A DNA stretch of 64,000 nt from Albugo candida (GCA_905220665.1 CAJNAR010000019.1:124001-188000); one strand, 5' to 3'. Counted from the stretch's first letter, positions 36,287 through 49,274 are shown. Numbers and translations are program-made. Notes: generated from the sequence alone by a model not told the origin.

Positions 36287-38368
36287 TTATCGTTTCCACA
36301 TGTCGCGAGTCGTACTGGACACCTCAAATGGAAAGAGTGGCGCTCGTGGAAGTATTCGGAGTCCCATACATTCGGCGATACGGACCTTTGCACGTGAAAG
36401 TGTTTGAGCAGCAGCACTTGTGCCATCAAAATCCACAGCTGTGACACTGCACCATCCAAAGCCTGGAAGTACGAGTTCGACAAGACTCGATCGATGAGGG
36501 CGTTTGGATTTCTGATTTTGACTTTCAGTCACATAGTCGGACAATGCAATTGTTTGAGTATCTTCCAACGGACCAGAAAAGCTCAATGCATCCAAACCGC
36601 GAGGCGGGGATAGAATTTTGCCTGCGTGTTTGATAAACATTGCTTCTGCATCTGTGATAAACACATGAGAACTGACATAACGTTTTCGTAATCCTAAACG
36701 TACTTGCAGTCTTCGTCACGTGACCGGGAAGAACTCCGTGCCAGCAAAAGAGCAGCTGGTCCCGATTTTCGCCGGGTGATATGTAATCGAAGCGAGCAAG
36801 CGCCCCGAGAAAGAGACTCTGATTTGGTTTGAGACGATAGATTGTTGCCTGAGAAAACATCGTTAAGAAGCGATCTGACAGTACGAGTTGACTCACCGGT
36901 AGTGATTTTGTCGGAAATACGTTTTTCAGCGCGTTGCCAGCATCTGTAGCCAGGACTTCCACAAGCTGCTGGCGTGTGGAGTCCACAATGAGTCCCGGTG
37001 TATCGATGATGTTAAAGAGTTTGTTGTTGGCAACCACGGGGATGTACTGCACAGCTAAAGTGGTTCCAGGAAGCGGAGATGTGGTCATTTTTCTTTCTTC
37101 GTGCTCTGTAGCGATTTCCAGCGTCAATGGATCTTCTCCTGGCTCTACATGATACTTTTCGGCTAGTTCTTCACGCAGTATCTCAAGCTGATTTTTCGTC
37201 TCAAGGTTGGTGGATTTGGAAGCATTTGAGGATCCACTTGATGCATTTACATGGCTATGATCTATATTCAGCATCGAGACAGCGTCTTCATCATCAATAT
37301 CGCTCAATGTTACTTCCGACAGCTTCATATATTTCCGATGATTGTGTTTCCACTTTTGAGTGACCAAATAGCTCAAAAATGAATTCAGGAAAGTTGATTT
37401 TCCGACATTTGCGGCACCAATGACACAAAGATCACGATTCTTTCTGAATTTCTTGATGTCTCGCAGAATTTCGTGCATTCCAATTCCTTTCAATGCACTC
37501 ACAAGATAGATCGCTTGGATGTTTTGAATACCTGCGGTTCTACAGGTAAATCAACATCATTAAAGACTCGGTAGCTGAATATATTTCGTACTTTGCTTGC
37601 TGCTGAATGTGACGCATTAGTCGCCGTGTGCCAGATTTTCGAGGAATTAGATCGCCTTTATTCACAATGAGCATCACCGGTCGATCGGTTCCAAAGACAC
37701 GATGGGCGCTTGTAAGAGATTGTAAGGCAGATATTGTAAAACTATAGCATGAACGCAGCTTACGCGGAAAGCAAGCTTCCTGGGATGTCCAAAATGTCGA
37801 CCAAATGAAGCAAGAGGAGATTGGAATTTGATGAGAGCTCATCTTTCACGAGCTTTCCGAAAGTCTCATATGAAAATTGACGCTGAATTTTGAGCTTTCC
37901 ATACCTTTCCATTTGAAAACACCGCTCACAACGAACTCTCCGCAGTTGAATAAACATGTTCTCGTTCGAGTCATTTAGTTTTTGCAGAGAACGTAACGGA
38001 ACAAAGCCCAAATCCGAAGGAGTCTGATACTGGAGCGGAATGCCGCAGCCTGGACACGACCAGGACTCCATTAGCGCCAAATGTGATTCAATCTCAGTCA
38101 AAGATACTTCTGGAGGAGATACAGCATTGTTTGAAAGCTTGGATGTTGGTTCTTTTGATACTATATTCTTTTTAGCGGTATGACCCGAGGTTGAGACGAA
38201 ATGTCGTATAATTGTCCTGCACTTGCGGATCTTCAAAGGCGGAAATAGCTCCATAGAATGAATAAGCATGTTCCGATTCGTAGGAATTGAAAGTGGTGGC
38301 GTCTGAAATGGACGGGAAGGGCTGGAAAATAAAGCTCTAGACGCACCGACAGCATATTTTCGAGCCAT
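36287..38368 (-). CDS. Circularly permuted GTPase, NOA1/BPG2/YqeH family (probably mitochondrial)
   Basis: A zinc-finger pair (CPGCG, then RCERCF; residues about 105-175) precedes a GTPase with permuted motifs: G4 NKGD, then G1 GAANVGKST, then G3 DTPG. This order is diagnostic of YqeH/NOA1-type ribosome-assembly GTPases. The Arg/Ser-rich N-terminus suggests mitochondrial import. Clear introns are 36652-36703 (52 nt) and 36849-36896 (48 nt). Two further frame changes at about 37540-37567 and 37742-37763 could be 28- and 22-nt introns, giving 643 residues, or frameshifts. At the second, the unspliced alternative frame encodes FPRKL, which matches the family's GSFPRK motif, so a 1-base insertion is the likelier reading there. 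The C-terminal domain ends with AEAMFIKHAGKILSPP and a basic tail. Confidence 0.8.
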
Positions 38369-40900
38369 TTCGAGTTCCAGCCAACAGAAGTGTTTTATTC
38401 ATGCATTTTACCGATACAAAACTCGACCTGAACCACGATATTTTGACCCATCAAACGGTGTCATTCAACTGGACAGTGACCACACCAAAAAAGACCAAGG
38501 AACAGGTCAAATGGTATGTGTGTACTGTATGTGTCTCTAGATGGTGTAAGATGATGACTAGTGATGGTATCTTGGGTGACTATGTGCTGTCACACCACAA
38601 GTGACAGGCAATTCGAAATGTTGACTACATACCCCTCTGATTACTTTTATATAAATATGAGAAAGCCTACAATACGTGAATGGACTTTTGTAGAAATCAA
38701 AGGTCATTTTTTCATGTGGTTTCATAAAAGACCATCATATCCTTGCTTGATCCAGGTAGAGGAAGCGTCCTTCAAAAGGTCGTGGAATACTCTACGCTAC
38801 CTTACCCCAGCTATAGCTGTGTCTGTTATGTACGACATTGCGAGTAAGAAGCACAGTTTTACTCAGACGTATGCTTCGGAATACGTAATCTGATTGTATG
38901 CCCGCAGATAATCAATAACATGGTCAACCCCAACAGTAGATTAAATGATCAATCAAATGGCTGCTACCATCTAAATGGCCGGCAATGTCAGATCCGAATT
39001 TAGGGATAATCCATAATCCCGGCTCCTCGTAAAATGTTGTAAGCCCATATCTTTGTGTGATTACACTGGCGGCAACATTGCAAGTGTACCGTGGTATGTG
39101 AGCAAAGGCTCCGTAACAATAACATGTTCTGACTGCTGCGATCACAAGCCCTCGAATATCGTCCATCTGATCGAAATCGAATGCAAACGAAGTTGACTAT
39201 CACCTTTGAAAGCCAAGAAGCTGACCGCATTTTTGGTTCAAGTAAAAAAAATTTAGTTTGAGTAACGAGGCTATTGGGTAATTGTATTTGGATTAAGCCA
39301 ATTCCATGCTGGAGGTCAAAGCTCAGGATGTTGTTTTGCCAAAAGTTTCGGTAAAGAATCTTGGAAGAATGATCCGCATAATGCTCAACCAAGGTGTCAG
39401 TCTAAGCCTACTCAGAAACGATGTACTCCATTCAAAAAAGCTATAGAGCAAGCGTAATCAATGTAACTTCCATTCGTCACAGCGTCCAATTTGCTTGGGA
39501 TAAGACTACATTGTCTAGGACTAAAAAACCATTCCATACGATCGACAACAAAACACTCCTCTTTTGATGATTTAGACTGTTCTGGAAAAGTGGTAGCAAG
39601 GATAGCCTCCAAAGTGGATCGTTCTGATTAGAAAATTGCGAGATACAGAGAAGAAATTATAAATATTGGCCGATAAGCGGGTGACTCCAGGCAGTAAGGA
39701 CTGTTGATCTTCTGATGTACGAGGTCTAATGCACTTTTTTTGTATAACGCATTTGTCAAGTCTGCTAGTTTTGGTGGAACCGGAATAAGAGCAGGGGCTA
39801 CGAGGTACCGCAATCTTAGTCTATTATGCTATCCACTTGAACATCTATTTATGCAGTGCATTTTGTACAGTATAGCTGCATGTTTCACTTCGTCCATCAC
39901 GAACAAGGAAAGCACAGTTTTTTCGAGTAGATGCAAACTTCTAAATGGCCCTTTCAGCCTTTTTAAATCAGTATATAGAGAAAGTTCTATCATTCAGGCA
40001 ACACTCACTTCACTGTGGCGTTTGAGGCCTCAGCTATCTTGTTTCTCACGTTGGACGTCAAAAGTCTCTCGGCGCGATTTCTTCACATTCAAGCTATGGC
40101 GTCCGTATTGAAGATCTTTCAATCGAGCGTTCATATTCAACAACGCATTCGACGCACAATCAGTCGCTGCTGTGAAAAGATACATCCCGCAAATTTCTTG
40201 TGATTACCAGCATTGGCACTTTAAACTAATATTCGCGATAGTTGGTTCTTACCATATCATTAATGGGTCAATATGTTTTGAGTTCGTTGTCTCACATTTA
40301 GCACACCATGTAACCATGCTTCCAGTGCTCGTGGCAACAATATGTACAAATTGGCGAAAGCTTGCTCGGATACAAGTATGAGGACGTATAGAAAGCATCC
40401 GGGTACTGCAAAGTCTTCACAAGTAGGTTGACTGCATACCGAGTGGCATATTTCTTCCTTCGTTGCTGGACTCGATGAGTGTAATGTTCATGCTTGCTCA
40501 TCGAAACGTGAGAGCCCAGACACACTTGATGTAAGGAACGTAAATTAAAACTCTCAGTATGTTTCATTGCCGAATAATACGTGTTTGGTATAGATGACGC
40601 GGAATTGACAATTGCTTCCAGATTGTGCCACCGGGTCTCTGATGTCAGTAGAATGGATATTGATTTGGTTTTTCTTTTGCCGAGAGGAATACTCGATCGA
40701 TAATGATTCGGTTCTTGAGGGGGCTCAATGCCTTCAAATAGCTATTATGATGGCTATAGCTTTCCTATTCTTCTCCAAATTTGCCAGAAAACTTCTATCA
40801 TCAAACTGATAGTAATATAGCACCGATGAGCTGACAATTTCTTCTTGCGTATTCTTCAGTTCGACACCCCTTTTTGCTACTTACAGCCATTGTCTTTTTT
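38369..40900. other. Intergenic; left part featureless, right part decayed
   Basis: Short open stretches on both strands (for example 38561-38893 plus, 38924-39166 minus) have no recognisable domain. From about 40600 the minus strand resembles 29640-29900, the outer part of the gene X duplication. No RNA genes or repeats were recognised. Confidence 0.4.
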
Positions 40901-40919
40901 TCTGAGAGTTTTACACGAT

Positions 40920-41650
40920 ACCTTTATTCTATATGGAATCTGCGATATGGATGTTCGCTGATAACAAAAATGGCACTTGCCGATTTACTAGAGAATAAAG
41001 GCCACTGTCCATTGTGAGCGTCGTGAGCTTCGATGACAATGTCATTGCAATCAACTGATCTGAATTTCGACTACGGGTTATCGTTCAAATACCAACGATG
41101 ATTGAACATCCATCACGAGTTACACATCTTCTCACCGTTTGGATTTATAAAATATATCCGATGCCCGAGATATTGTTGGGCGGACTGACATGATGCAAAT
41201 TGATAGCAAGATACACCGGACACGTTCTATGTAGCAGCAAGAGATATCTTTTGATGATGTAGCAGTATGGTTGCATTTAACAATGAGTGTTCGGCCAACC
41301 GTTTTCATAAAATGTGTGATGTTTGCTTGCAACCTTCTGCCGTTGTCGTGAAAAATCACATCCATTCGTCCAGACTGGTAGAACATCGTGTTTGTGTACA
41401 TGGGAAGCATGCAGTCAATCGCCCAATTGTAATTCAAATATGATACCGTCACATGCGTGGATTTGCGTCATAAAGCACAACGAAGAGCTTATCACAGCGC
41501 TCCAGATCAAGGGTGATTGTTACTTCTGTGTCATCATCAAATGATGAGAAACGTCGAAAGTAGAACAAGCAGTAATCGCTCAGCTTGAGCAAGAGATGCG
41601 TATCTATTAGCGAGACAAAGCTATAACTCTCTCGTATTCGATTAATCAAA
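40920..41650 (-). pseudogene. Decayed flanking gene X, copy 2 (better preserved)
   Basis: Minus-strand open pieces: SDYCLFYFRRFSSFDDDTE ... ITLDLERCDKLFVVLYDANP (41649-41449), then YNWAIDCMLPMY ... SGRMDVIFHDNGRR ... SICIMSVRPTISRAS (41452-41132). After the Lys-Arg at the end of the second piece a 75-nt GTGAGAA...CAG intron leads to an open exon, VDCNDIVIEAHDAHNGQWP, ending near 40935. The first junction has a TGA in both copies. The splice sites and protein-like exon indicate a once-functional gene; family unknown. The other copy is at 28780-29550. Confidence 0.45.
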
Positions 41651-42434
41651 TCTGTGTGCTTTGTCTTAATCGCCTACCCCGATACACCTATGATGTCATT
41701 ATTGTCAGCATTCACAGAAACACACTTCGTTCAACTTCTACCAGCAAGCAGAACAACTTCAACATTGCGATTGTACAGATAAAGATGATTCGGCACCAAT
41801 CAACATCCAGTACACTCAATGCGATAAAAGTCGCAATGAATGGTGTGATACGCTGTTTATGTGATTGAATATTCTGGTTGTACTGAAATAAGTAGCCCTC
41901 TTAGTTGATTCAAATGCGTTGACTATCATCTAAAGGATTCGTAAAACCACCTGTGCAAGTTGATAATATGGCTTCCTGTTAGCAGTCTTCTATTGTGGTC
42001 GCCTCACTCCATGACAACACGATACTACGCAGAACTGTATCAGTGGCCAAGAGTCCCGTGTAACTCGATTGGTGATTTCCACACTAGGCTATGTATCGCC
42101 ATCCAGCTAGGACTAAGGTCGGAGGTGTGCCTCAAGTTCCTGATAAGTAGAACTCATTTTTTTAATTATTATGTTAGAATGCATCGCTTACACGGCTGAT
42201 GTTAACGACATCAAAACCCAATATATTTCTTTCTATTTACGCAGGTCGATCCTTCAAACGACCTTTCATAAATGATAGCTAACAAGTGATAGAGGTTACT
42301 TGATTCAAATTCTTTTCTCATCAAAAAAGTTGCCAGTAAGATGCACGTGCTTGAAGAAACGATGCATCCGCGCAACGATTGGACGGCTATGATATAGAAT
42401 CCTAAAGTACTACATATCGTATGTCTGCATCTTT
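41651..42434. repeat. 5' leader region of CCG copy B2, shared by all CCG copies
   Basis: From about 42245 the sequence (CGACCT-TCATAAATGATAGCT, then GAGGTTACTTGAT, then AAAAAAGTTGCCAGTAAGA) matches the upstream regions at 53735, 56200, 60467 and, reverse complemented, about 28520. The TATA-like box conserved in the other copies has changed here (TATGATA). Left of 42240 nothing is recognised. Confidence 0.6.
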
Positions 42435-42450
42435 GCTCATTCAAGAATTT
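42435..42450 (+). promoter_or_regulatory. Oomycete initiator (Inr) of CCG copy B2
   Basis: GCTCATTCAAGAATTT, one mismatch to GCTCATTYBNNNWTTY (A at the B position). The start codon at 42456 follows 5 bases later. Confidence 0.65.
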
Positions 42451-42455
42451 GCACG

Positions 42456-44261
42456 ATGCGATCGCTACGACCAGTGAGCATGGTCGCATGGGTTTTCGCA
42501 TGTCATCTGCGGCTAAGTTTTGGCCAGGTGTATCAAAAAGCATACAACATATACTTACATCGTAGTTCAAGTAATACCATAAAGAAGCAATAAAAGAAAT
42601 GCCAGTATTGCATGATACAAAGAGCTGGAGTTTTTGGCATCTGGTTGGATGAGATTAATTCCTATGCAGCAACATTTACAATCACTGGTATGTTACACAG
42701 CTTTGTACGGGTGAAAATGTATTGCAACTTTCATGATGAATGTCCATTTCTTCAAGAACTTCCAATTGGCTGGCTTGGAACATCAACCTCTGACAAAATT
42801 CTGGATCAGCAAGAACAAAATGTATACTCGAGAGCTAAAGTTCAATCGAACGGTCAGCTTTTTTGTCTGGTTTATGAACAGAGCGCTGTTGATGAAAAAT
42901 GCAGAAGCTGCCTTAAAGAAACAAGTGAATTGGACAGGATCGGTGAATTCCCTTTCGTCTCAAATCGAGTGGAGTATGTCGTTTATGTACTACATTCTTC
43001 AAAGACACGACAACAAGTTTCTGAACTTTGTTTGCAAGACATTCGGACGTTGCTCTTCGTTTGAACAAGAATTATACACTGATGAAATATGCGAGGAAGT
43101 ACATGGTACTCAAACAATCGGGTACGGTGAATCGAGAAAGTCGCACGAGAAAGCGATTGCCAGTGTAAAAGCGTCAATTGATGAGCAGAATGAAGAAGAC
43201 TCGTATGTACAGCAGCAAGAAATACACTGACAATGCGTAAGGACTACACAGATAAGTCGCTTACATGATGTGCATGAAGAGATGTTGGAGTGCATGGAGG
43301 GCTTGGGAAGTTATTATGATGGATTAGTGCATTGGTTAGAGATTGGTTCAACTCATAGTCCGGATGCTCTGTTTCTTGTTCGTTCGCGTCATGATCTGTC
43401 AAAATATCTGTTTCCTCGGGAAAATTGCGTCACGGTTTGTCCAGGCCTTCAGCTTTTTAACAAGGAAGACTGCTACAAGAATTACCACCGGGGTTTTGAT
43501 TTGTCACTAGCTGAAAACCAAATGTCTGTTGATATGCCAGAGCTGAGCAGGAAGAATGATGATACGGTTGATGGTGCCGCGTGTGTTTTAGCATATTCTA
43601 AGTTTGAGATCGAGGAGTGCCGCGACTGCCTCGATTCGTAATTCGAAAAAGAGAAGCAGAAGGCAAGAAAGCTCAGTGGAATAGCTGCCATGATTCGTAT
43701 ATTCGCCAAAAAGAGAGCAGACTTTCAAGCTGCCTGAAAAGAAAATCGAGAGCTTGCTCTCAATTTTTGTTTCTCCCCCCTCAAGTATGTGACGACAAAG
43801 TGCTGTATCCAACAATTTCAACACTTGTCAGTGGAGACACAACGGGTGCTTATAGTGGTGAAAAATTGTCTCAACCAAGAGAAGAATTGGTTTCGTCGTC
43901 ACTATTGACAGACTCTAGTCGAATCGTCACTATTGTGACGGCTAGATTTGAAGGAAGAGGATGCTTGGCATGTTTGCTTCTGGTGCATGAGATACTGCTG
44001 GTATCAGTTGAAGATAACAATGTTTGGATGGTGGAACGAAAGAAAGATTCCCCGGTGTGCGACTGTAAGTGGGAAGAAACAGGGAGAAGAATACAGCACT
44101 TCAGAATGAATCCATTGCGACCGATACCATTTCGTCAGGCAGGATGTGCCATCTATATTCCCAGTAGCTCCCGCGAGAAGGACGAAGCTGATACGGACAC
44201 ATACGAACAGTACCTCCCCTTGAAAATCAGTCAGAATTGCAGAAAAAGAAAGAGGGCTTGA
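42456..44261 (+). pseudogene. CCG candidate effector, copy B2, multi-lesion pseudogene
   Basis: Starts MRSLRPVSMVAWVFACHLR as in its sisters, then meets a TAA at 42591-42593 just before the CCG motif (CQYC ... RAG). Further damage: a frameshift near 43030-43060, a break around 43230-43270, a TAA at 43639-43641 (CAA in copy B3), and frame changes near 43700-43740. Between lesions, all CxxC modules and the C-terminal WMVERK block are still recognisable. The last residues are basic (RKRKRA). It belongs to the B subtype (FTITGM, SFVRVKMYCN), like copies B1 and B3. The LINE lies 515 bp downstream. Confidence 0.85.
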
Positions 44262-44758
44262 ATAACATGTATAGATCGTTCTCCTCAATCAGGAGAATCT
44301 CTTCCTGCGAGACGCAGAACATCTTCTCGCATTAATACTTTTCGCTTCAGTATGTTTACTAGCGTCGTAGGAAGCGATTATGCGAGCACAAAAGCACTGT
44401 TTGAATCAAGTAAAGATGACAATGTATTAACCTACTGATGCCCGCAATGCTTCGCGCATTACGAAAGCGCGCGCCAATGACAAACAGACGAATTTCTCAC
44501 TGCTCTCTAGCAAACTACAGCGCCCAACACCATTTCAACATACCTGCCCGTAGAGTGAATTCGTATTGCTAACAAGATCGTCCTGCTCCATACGCTACAA
44601 GCTATACGCTGAACTCGTAGCGATATTTAAACGGTGAGGAAATGGAAATGTTCTTTCTCAACCTCGCAGCTTTCTGTGAAGTGATTTTGTCCGATTTGTC
44701 TCCTTGTGTCAGGCACTTGCTACCGGTTGCACTCAAAGGAAGACGCGTGATGTGGCGG
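44262..44758. repeat. Spacer 3' of CCG copy B2 up to the LINE insertion
   Basis: No gene. Aligns with 58201-58575 (after copy B3) and, reverse complemented, with about 26160-26530. The alignment jumps across the LINE to 51809, which shows where the element entered. Confidence 0.65.
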
Positions 44759-44775
44759 CGCCAGAAAGAGCTCAG
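44759..44775. repeat. Left target-site duplication of the LINE
   Basis: CGCCAGAAAGAGCTCAG; matches 51809-51825 at 16 of 17 bases. The uninterrupted counterpart is at about 58574-58590 in the duplicate unit. Confidence 0.8.
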
Positions 44776-45075
44776 TTGAAGGTGTCTATATTACTAGAAT
44801 TAGACAAACTGACTTCTCTAGTTGCCTAGGCTATCTTAAATAACATATATACATATAAAAAACGTTTCGTGAAATACCTGTGAGAGATGATAGAATGTCG
44901 TCTCGTTGATAATCTCGTATCGTAGTAGCCTCAGCAACCTTAATACGAGATTGTGTCCAGCTTGTAAATGCTGTAAAGTTGAAAAAGTTGTTAAGTTGTA
45001 AAAATGGTCCAAAAGTACCGTGGTTTGCAAATTGGTGTGCGCCACACTACGGTGAGTAGAACCAGCCAACTAGGA

Positions 45076-48000
45076 CTAGGATCTGAGTTGCACTTGCCGT
45101 TCCACTCGCCTGTGCCGTACCCGCAGCAATGATCTTCGACTTCTGAAAAATCCACCAAATGATCCTTGCGTTGCGAGTTGATCCAGTACCTTTGCAAGCC
45201 GAATGCGCTCCTCGTGGTCGTAACACTGTCTTCGAAAGTACCGAACGTGCGCACTAAACGTGGTGTAGATCACGGAAAGTGCTGGAACTGTCGGAGTTGC
45301 TGATCGCTGATCGAACAAACGACGATTCCGATCGGTCCAGACGAAGTGCAGTGTCACCGCTTGCAATGCAAGCCACAAATCCGATATAATTGCTAAATAT
45401 TCTTTCCAATCCGACCGTAGTGTTGGTACGATTGCACATGCAATATGCGTCCAACGTGGTCGAGAGGAGAAAAACTGATCCCAACTAGGAAGTAACTCCC
45501 TCCATAACTGTGCCGTGTGGTCGCACTCTAGAAAGAGATGTTGATCGGATTCCACTGCCCCACACGAAGTCTGCGTGCACAATATAATGTCGGGCTGAAT
45601 ATCCTTTAAGAACCAGAAACGAGATCGAACTGGCAACATCCGAAAGGCGAGACGAAACTGTAAATCCTCGAAAATTGGTAATACACGTTTTCGAAGATGC
45701 CGTGATGTAGCCATAAAAGTTCGAACTCGTTCTGAATCCAGTGCGTCCGATCTCTCCCGTGATGACCAATGTGTCGACATCGGATGACTCTTGGTTGGTT
45801 CGGGAGGTTTCCAGACGATTCGTGAGAGTTGTGAGCGTGGAATGGATGGAAAATAATGTTTCCTTTCCTTGCTTTTTACTCCCACATAAAATGATCTGCC
45901 ACTTGTGGTTGGTATAATCCAAGTGATGAGACCAATCGTCAAGTGGATACGCTGGAGAATCTGAGTGACTTCATTGTAAAGTCGACTCAGCAACTTTTCT
46001 TCAGACATATCCGACGTGTTCAGCTCTTCGTCGTTGTAATAGTTGGCGACGAAATCTTCCTTCGTTGGCCATGTGTCGCTTTCACGAAAAAAGTCTTGCA
46101 AACTTCGAACGTCGAAAAGTGTAGCAAATGTTTTTCGAAATGTTCGATGTGGTTCATCCACCATGCCAAGATTGTATCAAACGTTCTGTGTACTCGGATG
46201 ACAAGTAGCAGCTTCGTAATGTAATTTTTGGTCGCAGTGAAACCACATCGGCTGTTCCATGTAGTACTGACGGCGTTGTGAAACATTTAAATCTGATATT
46301 GAAATGCTCCAATCCATCTGATGCCACATTCTAAATGCTTTTTTCCACCATGATGATATGCTCTCCCATTGAACCATTTTTCCATGTCGATTTGGTGCGA
46401 TGGTGAATATATCCATCGGCTTGTGTGGTCCAAAGGGAGGTTGAATAAGTTGTAATAATTCCGTCGAAGCTGTTGTCCAATTGGCAGGAATAATTGTTGA
46501 CGCATCGGATGCGAACTGCTGAAGGAATTGAATACGTTGTAGCTTTAGTCGTCCCACCAAAAAAGGAACTTGTAGTCCACCATCTTGTCGGCGAAGATAT
46601 AAAAACTCTTTGCTGAGTAGGTGAACATGTTTTGAATCTTTTTTGTGTTTCCGACCAAGCACAAAGCGATTTAACATCGATTGCCATTGTCGAATTGTCG
46701 CTGCTGGTATGTCTGCGTGCATCGTGTAATGCCACAAACGTGATAAAATTATCGTCTGCGCAACCAGTAGTCGACCACGAACAGTTCTTGCTCGTCGAAA
46801 CCATACACCAAACCCATCGTAAAAACGCTTGTCGAGAGTTGAAATAACCATCGAGTGAGTTGGTTTCTGGCCGAACGGAATACCCAAATACTTGACCGAA
46901 TCCTCCGGACCCATTATGGTCAAATTGGGAATACGTGGACATGGCTTGGTCCGATTCAACGAGAGCAAGGATGATTTACTCAAGTTGAGTTTCGCACCCG
47001 ATCCATCGCAATAGACTTGGACGAGTTCGAGTTGCGTCAAAACACCATTTGGTGTCTCTGAAAGCAATGTCGAATCGTCCGCAAAAAATAATCCAGTTGC
47101 GACAGTCGTGCCATTAATCCAAATGCCATGTTCTTCATGTTGACGAAGTAAATTTCCCAAAGGTTCGATCGTCATCAGAAAAAGTAATGTTGAGAGAGGA
47201 TCACCTTGTTTCACTCCACGTTGTGGTGTAATAGATGGTGTGATATTTCCATTAATCATCAACTGCGCCTTTGTGTTATTGTGCAAAAGACGAACCCAGT
47301 CGATGAAACTTTTTCCAACGCCCATTTTTTCCAAAACGCGAAACATGTACGTCCAATTGACTCGATCATAAGCTTTCTCAAAGTCGAGAAAAGTCGCATA
47401 AGCTTCATCCCCACGATGAGTGACCAAGTCTTGGATGTCGGTGAGATGTCGAATATGATGATGCATTGACCTTCCTCGCACGAATGCTTTTTGATCTTGA
47501 TGGATCAATTTCGGCAAAAAACGTTGCAATCGATACGCCAACACTTCTGCAAGTACTTTTACATCGACACAAAGCAGTGCGATCGGTCGATAGTTGCCAG
47601 GATCACCTCGTGATCCTTTTTTGTACAATAATGTTATTGCCGAGTGACGTTGTGATCGAAGTAGAATTCCTCTTTCCAGCTGATATTCGAACACGATCTT
47701 CAGACACTCGCCAAACGTTTCCGGATCAAGCTGATAAAATGCAGCTGTTAGTCCATCCATACCTGGAGAAGAACTACTCCGCATGTGCTTGATCGCTTCC
47801 GCCATCTCGGTCGTACTTAACCGAGTGGAGAGACGGTCTTGCTCTGCTGAGGCAAGTGAAACTTGAATCGAATCGAGTAACTTTTTTTGCTTTCTTTCAC
47901 TTGGATCATATGAGTCGGTCTCTGAGCTATAAAGAGAGCCCATGACACCACCCCAATGATCTCTGAATTCGTCAATAATCTCCCTCGGGTTCGATGTCAC

Positions 48001-49268
48001 TGTACCACATTTTTTGGTAACATTTTCGATCGGCACGCGACGACAAGAACTATCCGGAGGGCGAAAAAAATGCTTTGAAGAGTTTTCCATATGCTTCACG
48101 TGATGGTCGAAGCTGTCATCTTGGTTGTATTTCGCGTTGTTTTCGACTGAAAGTCGAAATTGTTCGAGACTCGATTCGTAAAAGTACCGTGACTCATTGG
48201 TGTCGTGGATGCGATATCGAGCTTCTGCGACTTCCAAAACACGCTGGCTAGACTCAACATCGCGTCGGCTATCTTGTGCAACCTTTTTTTCGATTCCTTG
48301 AAGCTGTTTCTTGATTTTCGTCTTCCAACTTTCCCACATTTTACCGGGATTCGAAGTTGTCCGTAACTGTTCGAGCACCAAATTCGCTTCCAATTTGATT
48401 GCTTCGACAACTTTAGGATATTCAAATAGTCGTAATGAGCATTTCCAATATCCTCGACCGGGTGATTGAGTTGGATTTGCAAAAGTTACTTTTTGTGCCA
48501 GATGATCTCCCGCATGTCTTGGACGAAAATACTCAGAGGTTTTGTATACCATATTGAATAGCTCTTCCGACATGCAGATATAATCAAGTCGATTCTTGCG
48601 CGGTAATGGTCCTGTAAATACTTTTTCAGTCGGATGCTGGATTCGCCAAGCGTCTACCATACCCAAGCCATTCCAAACACGCTAATCGACTTGGTTCGTG
48701 TCGAATTGTTCCACTCGAAGCATCGATAGCTGGATCGAGTGGTGTGTTGAAATCACCAAATACGATATGTGTTGCGGTCGATTCGAAAGTGTTGGAAAGC
48801 AATAACTCATAAAAACCCACTCGTTCCTCGGCCTTGACCGGTGCATATACATTGTGAATATACACCGGTGCATCGTGAATGAGAAGACGCAGAACCAAAT
48901 AACGATTTCGAATGCTGTGATCGGTGAGTTCTTCAGCTGTTGTATAACCGGGAAAGTCCGAACGAAGGATTGTCATGACGCCGCCACTGCGGTTTTGAGT
49001 CGGATGGAGAAAAGCACTGTTGTGATCATTGACAAACATTTTGTGCTGCATTTTTGAGGCTAATAAAAATTGAAATGATTCCAGTTGGTTGTGTTCGTGA
49101 AACTTGGTTTTTTAGAACACAACAAATGGAGTGTTGTGATAAGATGTGGTCGATAAAAAGATGACCGTTTTTATGTATTCCATTAACATTCACCGTGAGT
49201 GGTGAGATATTGTTCCACGTTGAAATAATCGAGGAGCCCTTAGCATTCACGCTGAAGTGGACCGGCAA
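45076..49268 (-). pseudogene. LINE ORF2: AP endonuclease, reverse transcriptase, C-terminal zinc segment
   Basis: Broken in at least three places. A one-base insertion in an A-run near 49107 separates the endonuclease start (TVNVNGIHKNG) from the rest (HEHNQLES... GGVMTIL; FGDFNTPLD). A one-base insertion near 48660 separates the endonuclease from the reverse transcriptase ORF (48666-46177). A TGA at 46177-46179 interrupts the end of the polyprotein, and the same frame resumes to 45076 with the Cys/His segment. Reverse transcriptase motifs, including the FADD catalytic site, are intact, so the element was active recently but this copy cannot make a full ORF2 product. Confidence 0.85.
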
Positions 49269-49274
49269 TCAACC

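Noticed and set aside
37742..37763. A 22-nt GT-AG intron in the permuted GTPase gene
   Set aside because: Far shorter than other introns here, and the unspliced alternative frame encodes the expected FPRK motif, so a one-base insertion is more likely. Kept only as an alternative.
45943..46224. Plus-strand ORFs across the LINE
   Set aside because: Antisense shadows of the ORF1 and ORF2 frames, with no independent motif.
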